Shown: positions 55,935 through 64,000 of the stretch, one piece after another
Numbering within the stretch: position 1 is the stretch's first letter
How the letters are laid out: each line of letters starts with the position of its first letter
Source: Ectothiorhodospira marina
GTDB lineage: Bacteria > Pseudomonadota > Gammaproteobacteria > Ectothiorhodospirales > Ectothiorhodospiraceae
NCBI RefSeq assembly: GCF_900109495.1
Contig: NZ_FOAA01000003.1
Location: 1-64,000, forward strand
DNA: 64,000 nt
Reading direction: 5' to 3'
The notes under the pieces: generated by a model
What the model was told of the DNA's origin: nothing
Seen by the model: only the letters and a program-made list of their open reading frames with translations
Database searches by the model: none
Translations under genes and position numbers: made by a program

Positions 55935-57053
55935 ATGGAGCCGCGCCTGCAATCTATCCACCACTTGCAACCACCATCTGGGTTTCTGGAAAACCACCCA
56001 GAACTGCTCTTCACAATCATTCGCCAATGTACGCTTATAGCGCGCATCACCCAGGAGAAAGTCATAAACTTGCATCCCCAGGGCGGCATTATGCGCAATG
56101 GCCAAGGCATGGCTAACCAGGCCAGGCTTGAAACGCGGATCCTCAGGGTAACAAAAACCACACTGATAATTGCTTACCACGCCACGGTAAACCATATTGT
56201 AAAGGTAGCCAATGCATCGGGATCCCGCGGATATCCGCAACAGCTGCACATCCCCTCGTGCCCATGCCGCCCGAACATAACGCCGATGGAATTCATACAT
56301 AAAATGCCCACCAAACGCCCCTTCACGCCCCCTGCGGCGCCAATGCCGTTCGTGCAAGCTGACCAATGCCTCAAAATACTCCACGGCAGTGCTTTCGTCA
56401 TGCGCCGGGTGAACCGTGAGGTCGCCCAACTCACGATAAAGACGTATCGAGCGTCTCACTTGATAACGAGTATTTCTACTTAAGGTCTGCAGATACGATT
56501 CCAGCCCACCCTCGACCCCACCAAGCTTCATTCGATAATTAGGCTGCTGCGCCCAAACGCAGGTCTTCAAACCCAGCCGCCCGGCAGCTTCCCGCATCGC
56601 CTGGACCTGAGTCAGTGGAACCCACCGGACATGGAGCTCGTCCCAATCGTCGCCCCCCTGCAGCAAACCTTTCAACGCCGCGCCCCAAGCCTCATGTGCC
56701 TCCACCTCTCCGAGCAACAATCCGGCACGTTCCACGGTCAATCGGTCCAGGTCAGGTCGGCCCGTTTCCTGCCACCACAAACACCTGACTGGAAAAACTC
56801 CCAACCTCCATAGCAGCCTGGGCACCACCAATCCCATACCCCGGGTCCGGTTATCATCACGGATGACGACCAACCTCGGCACTATGGCCGCAGGCAGGCA
56901 CTCCAGCCAGCAGCCCACCCAGGGCCAGGAGACGAAGGGCGAGCCTTCTGCCTCGCGCTCCAGCCTTTCCCATTCATGTCGCAACGAAACCTGCTCCGGC
57001 ACAGACATGACCTTCCCGAGAATCTTGCCCCCTGAATCCATCGACCGATACAT
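55917..57053 (-). CDS. CelD/BcsL-family acetyltransferase (GNAT, FemAB-like)
   Basis: A 378-residue protein of the Acetyltransf_6 group. SPFVSWPWVGCWLECLP near the N-terminus, RNTRYQVRRSIRLYRELGD in the middle, and GSRCIGYLYNMVYRGVVSNY then PGLVSHALAIAHNAA toward the end follow the usual two-GNAT-lobe layout. Such genes are common in capsule, cellulose and exosortase-linked polysaccharide loci and are thought to acylate sugars. It is divergent from the O-ligase gene (62-bp gap). Confidence 0.8.
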   Translation of the reverse strand: MYRSMDSGGKILGKVMSVPEQVSLRHEWERLEREAEGSPFVSWPWVGCWLECLPAAIVPRLVVIRDDNRTRGMGLVVPRLLWRLGVFPVRCLWWQETGRPDLDRLTVERAGLLLGEVEAHEAWGAALKGLLQGGDDWDELHVRWVPLTQVQAMREAAGRLGLKTCVWAQQPNYRMKLGGVEGGLESYLQTLSRNTRYQVRRSIRLYRELGDLTVHPAHDESTAVEYFEALVSLHERHWRRRGREGAFGGHFMYEFHRRYVRAAWARGDVQLLRISAGSRCIGYLYNMVYRGVVSNYQCGFCYPEDPRFKPGLVSHALAIAHNAALGMQVYDFLLGDARYKRTLANDCEEQFWVVFQKPRWWLQVVDRLQARLHLIKGR

Positions 57054-57115
57054 ACCCCGCGTGACTGATCTGCTAGCATAGCACTTGGACTATCAGGGGT
57101 GAGACACCGTTCTTC

Positions 57116-58573
57116 ATGCGCGACATCATCTTCAGCGGAATCTGGATGGGCCTGGTCGCAGCCGCACTCTTCCGACCGTGGATCGGGATTGTGGGCTGGT
57201 ACTGGATTGGCATCATGAACCCCCACCAGCTGACCTGGGGCTTTGCCCGTGAGCTTCCCGTTGCCATGGGCATTGCCGGCGCCACTCTAGTCGGCCTATT
57301 GCTTACAAAAGATCGGCGCGCGCTCCCATTTACCCCTGAAATCGTCATCCTCGTGCTCATGGTGATTCACTTCACCATTACCACCTACCTTGCGTGGTCA
57401 CCTGGCCCGGCGTGGGCGCAGTGGGACAAGGTAATGAAAATCTTTCTCATCACCTTGATCACCCCCATGCTCATATTCGGCAAACAGCGGATCATGATGC
57501 TGTTTGCCATTCTCACCCTCTCCATCGGATATTACGGACTCAAGGGCGGAATTCACTCCCTCACAACTGGATTTGGCGGCATGGTGCTCGGTCCGCAACG
57601 GAGCTTCATTGGGGGTAATACCGACATCGGCATGGCACTCATTATGATTCTACCGATGACACTGGTGCTTGCCAGACTCCTGCGGAACAACGAATTTGAG
57701 TTACCTTTCCAGAATGCGCTATTCGACCGGTGGCGATCCCAAATAGGCTTGGGGATGTACGCAGTCTTCTGGCTGACTGCCGCAGCCATCATAGGAACCC
57801 ACTCTCGAGGAGCCATGCTGACCCTCATCATCATTTCCCCTTTCATCTTCAAGGCGCTGAGACACAAAACCCTCATAGTATCGGCGGCACTGATTGCGGT
57901 GTTCGGCCTTGGGCTGGCTGTGCCGGACCAGATTGTTGAGCGCATGCAAACACTCCAGGAATACGAAGAGGATAGCTCGTCCATGGGGCGGATCGCTGCC
58001 TGGAGCGTGAGTTGGAATATCGCCATGGAAACCCCCCTTACAGGATCAGGATTTCAAACCTTCCACTTGCCAAGGGATGTCTGGAACAGCTACGTGACCT
58101 GGACTGATCCGCTTTCTCGCACACTCGTAGAGCACAGCATTTATTTCCAGATGCTTGGCCAACACGGCTTTCCCGGACTGGCGCTTTTCCTGCTTTTATT
58201 GACCGTCACTCTCTTCACGCTCAACCGCATCCGGAGAAGCGCTGCTCGTTACGAGGATACACGCTGGATGAGCGGCATCGCATGGGCCATGATGATCGGA
58301 ATATTCGGTTACATGATTTGTGGAGCCTTCCTCAGCCTTGCCTACTTCGATCTATTCTACGCAATGGTCGCATTGACCATCGTCCTCAGACGAGAACTGC
58401 ATGAGTGCGAGACTGCTCGCATGGCCCAGCGACAGCATGCTTTCTCAACCCACGGACTGGAGGAATCCAGACAACCTGCGCCAGGCACTTCGCCTGCCAC
58501 ACAGGTGGGCGCAGATTTCGTTCGTAGCAAACCGAATGGTCCCAACCACCCCATTCAGGAGCGCCGCCCCTGA
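57116..58573 (+). CDS. Putative O-glycosylation ligase, exosortase A-associated type
   Basis: A 485-residue polytopic membrane protein of the Wzy/WaaL (O-antigen ligase) superfamily. It begins MRDIIFSGIWMGLVAAALFR, with GIMNPHQLTWGFA as a signature of the exosortase A-associated subgroup. About ten to twelve helices, a central THSRGAMLT loop, and a large periplasmic loop with GRIAAWSVSWNIAMETPLTG and VEHSIYFQMLGQHG are seen. It would transfer a lipid-linked glycan to protein or lipid, or polymerise it. The last 55 residues are hydrophilic. Its stop overlaps the deacetylase ATG (TGATG). Confidence 0.86.
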   Translation: MRDIIFSGIWMGLVAAALFRPWIGIVGWYWIGIMNPHQLTWGFARELPVAMGIAGATLVGLLLTKDRRALPFTPEIVILVLMVIHFTITTYLAWSPGPAWAQWDKVMKIFLITLITPMLIFGKQRIMMLFAILTLSIGYYGLKGGIHSLTTGFGGMVLGPQRSFIGGNTDIGMALIMILPMTLVLARLLRNNEFELPFQNALFDRWRSQIGLGMYAVFWLTAAAIIGTHSRGAMLTLIIISPFIFKALRHKTLIVSAALIAVFGLGLAVPDQIVERMQTLQEYEEDSSSMGRIAAWSVSWNIAMETPLTGSGFQTFHLPRDVWNSYVTWTDPLSRTLVEHSIYFQMLGQHGFPGLALFLLLLTVTLFTLNRIRRSAARYEDTRWMSGIAWAMMIGIFGYMICGAFLSLAYFDLFYAMVALTIVLRRELHECETARMAQRQHAFSTHGLEESRQPAPGTSPATQVGADFVRSKPNGPNHPIQERRP

Positions 58574-59556
58574 TGCGTCCAACCCAACACCTCACCACGT
58601 ACGCGCCCAAAATGGCATGGACACTGAGCGCACGACAACGTCTTTCGGTACTGATCTACCATCAAGTACTGAAGGAACCAGACCCAATGCGACCGGGGGA
58701 GATCACGACCCCCCAATTTGACTGGCAGATGGGTTTACTGGCTCGCCATGCGAACGTCTTGCCGCTACCCGAGGCCTTGCACCGCGTGCAAGATGGCACG
58801 CTCCCCCCCAGGGCAGCATGCGTTACCTTTGATGACGGTTATCAAGATAATTATTTAAATGCCCTACCCGTCCTGAAGCAGTGGGGAATTCCTGCGACCT
58901 TTTTCATTGCAACGGGATTCGTTGGAACAGGAATCATGTTTAACGACTCGATCATCGAAGCAATCAGGCGATGCCCCAAATGCACTCTGGATCTTGGCGA
59001 CGCAAATCTCGGTGCTCACCACCTTGACAACTGGAAGGCCCGCCATACTGCTGCTTCGAGCCTCATACAACAGGTGAAGCATGCGCCCCCCAAAACGCGC
59101 GCTCAACAAGTCGACATGATCGTTCGATATTCCGGAGTCAGCTTACACACCGAATCGAGACTGATGATGGATGCAACGCAGATTCGTGAACTCCAGGCGG
59201 CGGGCATGACCATTGGCGCCCACACGCGCACGCACCCCATCCTTAGCCAACTGCAAGCTGACATGGCCCATGAGGAAATCAAGGGGAGTCGAGCCGATCT
59301 CGAGGGAATTCTCCAAACCCCCATCGAAGTCTTCGCCTACCCGAATGGTAAGCCCAACCACGATTATGCTCGACGCGACTGCGAATTGGTGCAGGCCGCA
59401 GGCTTCAAGTACGCTGTCAGCACCAGCCCTGGCGCAGCATCCTCCAGGATGGATCCCTTTCAGGTTCCACGGTTCACACCATGGGATCGCACCGATGCGC
59501 GTTTTTTGATGCGCCTCGCCGTAAATGCGCGGCGTGCTGGTACACTGGCATCCTGA
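58573..59556 (+). CDS. Polysaccharide deacetylase (NodB domain)
   Basis: A 327-residue enzyme. The NodB motifs are clear: VTFDDGYQDNY (Asp87, Asp88) and GAHTRTHP (His217, His221), with FAYPNGKPNHDY and the late TPWDR block. It removes acetyl groups from N-acetylated sugars, as PgaB-type or XrtA-system deacetylases do. No signal peptide is evident. It overlaps the O-ligase by one base and precedes the ATP-grasp gene by 20 bp, so these form one operon. Confidence 0.88.
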   Translation: MRPTQHLTTYAPKMAWTLSARQRLSVLIYHQVLKEPDPMRPGEITTPQFDWQMGLLARHANVLPLPEALHRVQDGTLPPRAACVTFDDGYQDNYLNALPVLKQWGIPATFFIATGFVGTGIMFNDSIIEAIRRCPKCTLDLGDANLGAHHLDNWKARHTAASSLIQQVKHAPPKTRAQQVDMIVRYSGVSLHTESRLMMDATQIRELQAAGMTIGAHTRTHPILSQLQADMAHEEIKGSRADLEGILQTPIEVFAYPNGKPNHDYARRDCELVQAAGFKYAVSTSPGAASSRMDPFQVPRFTPWDRTDARFLMRLAVNARRAGTLAS

Positions 59557-59576
59557 CCCGCCCAAACACACCAACC

Positions 59577-60860
59577 ATGCCCAGCACCCCTCCCCATGAG
59601 TCAAACGGCAATTCACCGAAAAATCCCTCGCCAGGAAAAGCGCTGGTCATTGGGAATGACAATCGGTCATTCTTAACCACGGTCAGGTCGCTGGGCCGGG
59701 CAGGATGGGAGGTGCACAGCGCCTGGACCCCGGACAATCTAGCCGCCAACCGATCTCGCTACCTTAACCGTAAGCACGCTGTCCCCGCTTACGACCCAAG
59801 AGACCCAGCGTGGATCGGTGCATTAAAGGCAGTCCTATCGGCGCAAAAATTCGATCTCATCATCCCCTGCAGCGATGAAAGTATCATCCCGCTACAATTG
59901 CATCGAAATGATTTCGAGCCATACGCCCGCATCACCCTATTGCCCGACGCTGTATTTGAGACATTTCATCACAAGGAACAGACTGGACAACTTGCCCGGT
60001 CGCTAAGCATACCCACTCCCAGAGAAGTGCTGGTCACCAACGAGCATGAACTGGAAGAGGGCTTGGAAGCCTTTTCTTTCCCAATCGTCCTCAAGCCAGC
60101 ATCTTCGCACAACAAGTGCGACCCCGATAACAGGCGACGAGTACTTAAGGCCTACACGCCAAAAGAAGCCAGCCAATTGGGGAGACAATCCCTTTCCGAA
60201 GGCCCACTTTTAATTCAAGAACACTTCATCGGCCAGGGAACAGGTGTGGAAGTATTGGCCAAGGACGGGAAAATCCTCACTGCATTCCAACACTTACGAC
60301 TCCACGAACCTCTTCACGGGGGGGGTAGTTCCTATCGAAAAAGCATCCCACTCCATCCCGGCATGCTCGCGGCCACCACGGCACTCGTAAAAGCCGTCAG
60401 TTACACCGGAGTCGGGATGTTCGAGTACAAGCACAATCCAACCACCGATGAATGGATGCTCATCGAGGTTAACGCACGACTATGGGGATCTGTCGCACTG
60501 CCAGTTGCCGCGGGCATCGACTTCCCCCGGTTTTTGGCCGAGATGCTGATTCATCAACGCAGCGACTTCCCGCAAGATTACCCCGCAGACATCTATTGCC
60601 GAAACTGGGTGGCAGATCTGGATTGGTTTCGTGCAAACCTGAGAGCAAACAAAGAAGATCCCACGCTCCACACACGCCGACTCCCGGAAATCGCACGGGA
60701 GATCGTTCCTATATTACAACTGCGAGAATATGCAGACACCCTGAGTCTCGACGACCCTCTCCCCGGCCTTGCTGAACTGGGGCAGGTGATTCAAAGATGG
60801 CTTCAAACCGCTTTTCTGCGGATTACACAGAGCCTTCACCATCGACGAACCACGCCATGA
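59577..60860 (+). CDS. ATP-grasp family protein
   Basis: A 427-residue enzyme of the carbamoyl-phosphate-synthase-like ATP-grasp group. The N-terminal pre-ATP-grasp domain (KALVIGNDNRSFLTTVRSLG) is followed by FPIVLKPASSHNKC (ATP-binding lysine), LLIQEHFIGQGTGVEVLAKD and the metal-binding MLIEVNARLWGSVALP. These enzymes join a carboxylate to an amine or similar through an acyl phosphate. MPSTPPHES at 59577 is preferred over an in-frame ATG overlapping the deacetylase. The next gene overlaps its stop (ATGA) and is partly paralogous. Confidence 0.85.
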   Translation: MPSTPPHESNGNSPKNPSPGKALVIGNDNRSFLTTVRSLGRAGWEVHSAWTPDNLAANRSRYLNRKHAVPAYDPRDPAWIGALKAVLSAQKFDLIIPCSDESIIPLQLHRNDFEPYARITLLPDAVFETFHHKEQTGQLARSLSIPTPREVLVTNEHELEEGLEAFSFPIVLKPASSHNKCDPDNRRRVLKAYTPKEASQLGRQSLSEGPLLIQEHFIGQGTGVEVLAKDGKILTAFQHLRLHEPLHGGGSSYRKSIPLHPGMLAATTALVKAVSYTGVGMFEYKHNPTTDEWMLIEVNARLWGSVALPVAAGIDFPRFLAEMLIHQRSDFPQDYPADIYCRNWVADLDWFRANLRANKEDPTLHTRRLPEIAREIVPILQLREYADTLSLDDPLPGLAELGQVIQRWLQTAFLRITQSLHHRRTTP

Positions 60861-62380
60861 AGGCACCGCATTCAGACATCCTGTTGGTCGGCGGCAGCCC
60901 CGAGGTAATCCTGACCTTTGTTCGCAGCCTTGCCCGACAAGGTCACCGCCTCGACAGCCTGAACGATACCCCCCTCAGTCATGCCTGCCAATCGCGATAT
61001 CTCCAAAAGGTGCTGCCTTTTCCTCATGACCCCAAGGAGGCACAGGACCGACTCATCAAGGCACTTGCGGAAGGGCAATACGACCACATCGTCCCGCTGG
61101 ACGCAAACGCCTCGCACCACATCCAGACCACTCGAACACAATACCCGGATCGTTTCGGGCACGCCCGCATCCATCAAAGCCACCCAGCCCCCATAACCTT
61201 ACAGGCTCCCCGTACCAGCCCCGATGTCAAGACTAAGATAATCGGCCTACTGACGTTTGCGCACAACCAAGAGATCACAGCCGCAGTGCAATTCCGCAGC
61301 CTGCGCCATGACACGCGGGGACATCACGGATACTGCGTAAGCGAGGCCCCCAATGAACAGATTCTGCGCCTGGCAGAGCAGTTTATCCGCCTTCATAGGC
61401 TCGAGGGCCCCATAACCCTTTATTTCGCATACACCCCAGGGGCAGACGGGTACCACATCATCGGCGCCATCCCACACTGGGATGACGCCTTACCGTTGGC
61501 GGTTCATGTAGGCGCAGACCTCCCAATCCACTGGATCGCTCCGCCCCAGGCAGCTACGCCAATGCCATCCTACCGGCCTGGAATCTATTGCCGAAACGGT
61601 CGTCATGACAGCCTCCTGCTCCAGAAGGCGTTTGGCCAGGCGAGGCGCAAAGGCACGAGACAGCTGTTTGGCACCCTCGCGCGAACCTTCCTTGAAATCC
61701 TACGACCCGCATGGAGAAAGGAAGTCCATGGGTCGCATGCCTGGCAAGACCCGAACCCCCAGTGGACAGAGTATGCTCGCATCCTTGCACAGCTGGTTTC
61801 CGATGCGTCGGCACGCATCGCTACCCTGCGTCGCTGGCAGGCACGGCAGAGAGCACGACGGGTCCACCACCGCATTCGCCTCGATGAGCAAGCTGACCGG
61901 AGCACTCGACTGCTGTCCCTATGCTTTGGCAATATATGCCGTAGCCCCTACGCAGCGTACCGACTGGAGCGAATCCTTTGCAGCAATGCTCCGAGCCCCT
62001 GTTGGCATATTGAATCCTCAGGGATTTTACCGAAACCCGGGCGCCAACCGCCTCACGAAGCGCAAATCGCGGCACAAACCCTGGGGACCCCTATCGATGC
62101 CCACTCATCCAGGCACTCGGCGCCTTGCGACTTGACACAGCACCACGTGATTTTGATATTTGATCGCCAAAACCTCCACCACCTCAGAGACACAGGGATC
62201 CTGGGGCATCCAGGGATTGCAGTCGCCATGCTGGGAGATTATTTGCCACCTAGCAGACAAGGCTGCGAGATTTCCGATCCTTACGGCGGCGACATCAACG
62301 AATTCATCCAAACCTATCGCGTGATCGATGAAGGGTTAACCGCGCTGACCCAAGCCACCCAAAGGCAACATACTTCCTGA
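60857..62380 (+). CDS. Fusion: degenerate ATP-grasp-like N-terminus and low-molecular-weight protein tyrosine phosphatase
   Basis: A 507-residue protein. Residues 1-330 resemble the preceding ATP-grasp protein: DILLVGGSPEVILTFVRSLA parallels its start, QSRYLQKVLPFPHDP its RYLNRKHAVPAYDP, and GIYCRNGRHD its DIYCRNWVAD. The central ATP-binding lysine segment and the E-x-N metal motif are not visible, so this part is probably inactive in catalysis. Residues 351-500 are an LMW-PTP: LCFGNICRSPYAA gives the CX5R loop (Cys356, Arg362) and SDPYGGD the general acid Asp474. LMW-PTPs in capsule loci dephosphorylate tyrosine kinases that control chain length. Confidence 0.82.
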   Translation: MKAPHSDILLVGGSPEVILTFVRSLARQGHRLDSLNDTPLSHACQSRYLQKVLPFPHDPKEAQDRLIKALAEGQYDHIVPLDANASHHIQTTRTQYPDRFGHARIHQSHPAPITLQAPRTSPDVKTKIIGLLTFAHNQEITAAVQFRSLRHDTRGHHGYCVSEAPNEQILRLAEQFIRLHRLEGPITLYFAYTPGADGYHIIGAIPHWDDALPLAVHVGADLPIHWIAPPQAATPMPSYRPGIYCRNGRHDSLLLQKAFGQARRKGTRQLFGTLARTFLEILRPAWRKEVHGSHAWQDPNPQWTEYARILAQLVSDASARIATLRRWQARQRARRVHHRIRLDEQADRSTRLLSLCFGNICRSPYAAYRLERILCSNAPSPCWHIESSGILPKPGRQPPHEAQIAAQTLGTPIDAHSSRHSAPCDLTQHHVILIFDRQNLHHLRDTGILGHPGIAVAMLGDYLPPSRQGCEISDPYGGDINEFIQTYRVIDEGLTALTQATQRQHTS

Positions 62381-62435
62381 CACGCCGAGACCATTTGGTC
62401 GCTTGGCCCACCCCGATGGATAACGACTCATACTG

Positions 62436-64000
62436 ATGCTCAGCTTACCCCGCAAACTTCTCATTCTGCTCGAACGACGGGAACGGCTAAAAGCGCTGAT
62501 TCTCCTGGCCCTGATGGTCGTCACTGCCTTCTTTGAGATGGCAGGCGTCGCATCCATCATGCCATTTCTCTCAGTGCTCTCCAATCCAGACATCATCCAT
62601 GACAACGCATGGTTGAGCATGGCTTATGAAGCCTTGGGATTCACGACAAATCAAGGCTTTCTACTGGCATTGGGTGCGATCGCCTTTTTCATGATCACGC
62701 TGGGCTCCATCCTCACTGTCACGACCACATGGGCCCTGCAGCGGTTCTCCAGCATGCGCCAATTCGCCTTATCCAGACGACTGATGACTGATTACTTGAA
62801 GCGACCCTACGGTTTCTTCCTCCTCAGAAACTCATCCGACCTCGCCAAGAACGTCCTAGAGGAAAGCCGACAGGTCATCGGCGGCTGCTTGATGCCCAGC
62901 CTACAGCTCATCAACCGTGGCTTACTCACCCTGGCACTGATCACCTTTCTGCTTTTGATCCACCCATGGGTAGCGATCGGGCTGGCTGCAGCGTTGGCTG
63001 CCTCGTACCTTTTGACTTACGTGCTCATCCGGCCATTATTAAACCGAATCGGTGCTGACCGTGTGCTGGCCAACAAGCAGCGGTTCACGGCGGCCGGTGA
63101 GGCATTTGCAGGCGTCAAGGAAATCAAACTTCTTGGCCGGGAGAACGTCTACCTTGATCGGTTCTCCAATCCAGCCCGTCGCTTCGCCCGGCACCAGGCC
63201 ACATCCGCCATATTATCGCAAATACCACAGTACGCCATCGAACTCATGGCCTATGGAACCATCATCCTGGCACTGCTCGTCATGGTGGGCACCGAAACCG
63301 GCAGCCTCGCTGCCGCCATCCCGGTCATCGGGGCTTACGCCCTGGCGGGTAAAAAACTTATCCCCGCCTTTCACGGCATCTACGCAGCCTTTTCAACCCT
63401 TCGGTTCACCATGCCTGCCGTGGACAATATTCTGTCCGATCTTGGTGATCGCAAGGACTCAACCTCGCTGCCCCCGCGGCAACGCCCACCCCGGCTCTTC
63501 CCACAGCATTCGCTCTCCATTACGGAGTTAACGTTTTACTACCCGGGCGCTGACGAACCCGCACTCAATCACGTGAACTTTCAGATCCCGGCCAACACCA
63601 CGGTCGCCTTCATTGGTCGATCAGGTGCAGGCAAAAGTACCCTCGTGGACGTCATTTTATGCCTTCTCAAACCGGACTCTGGCAAAATCGAGATTGATGG
63701 AACAGCCGTCACTGCTCAAAACATCCGCAACTGGCAGGCTTCCATCGGCTATGTCCCACAGCATATTTTTCTTGCCGACGATACGGTATCGGCCAACATC
63801 GCCTTAGGTGTGCCCAAAAATGAACTCGACATGCAACAGGTAATCCAGGCCGCCAAGATTGCTGAACTGCATGACTTCGTTACTAACGAGCTACCCAATG
63901 GGTACGACACCATTATCGGCGACCGCGGTGTACGCCTCTCAGGGGGCCAAAGACAGCGTATTGGCATTGCCCGCGCCCTCTATCGTGACCCGCCGGTATT
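62436..64000 (+). CDS. ABC transporter/flippase, fused membrane and ATPase domains (partial)
   Basis: Open from ATG 62436 to the window end, 521 codons so far. MLSLPRKLLILLERRERLKA begins a six-helix membrane domain, followed by an ATPase domain. Walker A is GRSGAGKST (394-402), the Q-loop YVPQHIFL follows, and the signature LSGGQRQR is at 501-508. The Walker B region starts at the edge. Best guess is a lipid-linked oligosaccharide flippase of the PglK/MsbA type, fitting the O-ligase upstream. It lies 55 bp after the phosphatase fusion. The 3' end is outside the window. Confidence 0.88.
   Translation, partial: MLSLPRKLLILLERRERLKALILLALMVVTAFFEMAGVASIMPFLSVLSNPDIIHDNAWLSMAYEALGFTTNQGFLLALGAIAFFMITLGSILTVTTTWALQRFSSMRQFALSRRLMTDYLKRPYGFFLLRNSSDLAKNVLEESRQVIGGCLMPSLQLINRGLLTLALITFLLLIHPWVAIGLAAALAASYLLTYVLIRPLLNRIGADRVLANKQRFTAAGEAFAGVKEIKLLGRENVYLDRFSNPARRFARHQATSAILSQIPQYAIELMAYGTIILALLVMVGTETGSLAAAIPVIGAYALAGKKLIPAFHGIYAAFSTLRFTMPAVDNILSDLGDRKDSTSLPPRQRPPRLFPQHSLSITELTFYYPGADEPALNHVNFQIPANTTVAFIGRSGAGKSTLVDVILCLLKPDSGKIEIDGTAVTAQNIRNWQASIGYVPQHIFLADDTVSANIALGVPKNELDMQQVIQAAKIAELHDFVTNELPNGYDTIIGDRGVRLSGGQRQRIGIARALYRDPPV

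Overview
The window comes from a gammaproteobacterial chromosome. The evidence is the ribosomal gene order, the tyr-gly-thr tRNA-tufB unit, the long zinc-free S14, and RpoB/RpoC of gammaproteobacterial length. High G+C, a MenA-type prenyltransferase and exosortase-A-associated genes suggest an Ectothiorhodospiraceae/Chromatiales-like organism. That placement is inference and was not tested by any search.

1-34,200 (minus strand): a nearly unbroken information-processing block. In transcription order it holds tRNA-Tyr, tRNA-Gly, tRNA-Thr, tufB, tRNA-Trp, secE, nusG, rplKAJL, rpoBC, rpsLG, fusA, tufA, then the S10, spc and alpha operons ending with rplQ. Beyond rplQ lie a SAM hydroxide adenosyltransferase (DUF62) gene and an overlapping UbiA/MenA-type prenyltransferase gene. 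Terminators or attenuator-like hairpins separate the sub-operons after nusG, between rplL and rpoB, between rpoC and rpsL, between rpsJ and rplC, and after rplQ. A strong sigma70-type promoter precedes tRNA-Tyr. The two EF-Tu genes are almost identical.

34,270-41,400 (mainly plus): sugar-nucleotide genes (ugd, galE), a small membrane protein, a secreted or anchored trypsin-like protease, and two genes of the exosortase-A-associated type (acyl-CoA ligase and PLP-dependent decarboxylase). Dispersed GC-rich inverted repeats fill the gaps.

41,375-47,000: a toxin-antitoxin/accessory patch. It holds an HI0074/MNT pair, a truncated AAA-ATPase duplicate, brnA with a truncated brnT, a solo YjjJ-type HipA kinase with N-terminal HTH, a full-length AAA-ATPase/PD-(D/E)XK protein, higBA, and a decayed mazEF pair.

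47,001-64,000: a more A+T-rich surface-polysaccharide region. It opens with a structured non-coding stretch, then an unknown secreted protein followed by PqqD-like, HprK-related kinase and nucleotidyltransferase genes (the poorly understood HPr-rel-A type cluster). Next come a VanZ-family membrane protein, a large double beta-helix protein, two acetyltransferase-like proteins, an exosortase-A-type O-glycosylation ligase, a polysaccharide deacetylase, an ATP-grasp enzyme, an ATP-grasp-like/low-molecular-weight phosphatase fusion, and an ABC flippase cut by the window end. Together with ugd/galE these probably make, modify and export an extracellular polysaccharide or protein glycan. The exosortase itself is not in this window.

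The best candidates for unusual biology are the HPr-rel-A cluster with its secreted partner and upstream RNA structure (47,244-50,730) and the phosphatase fusion at 60,857-62,380.
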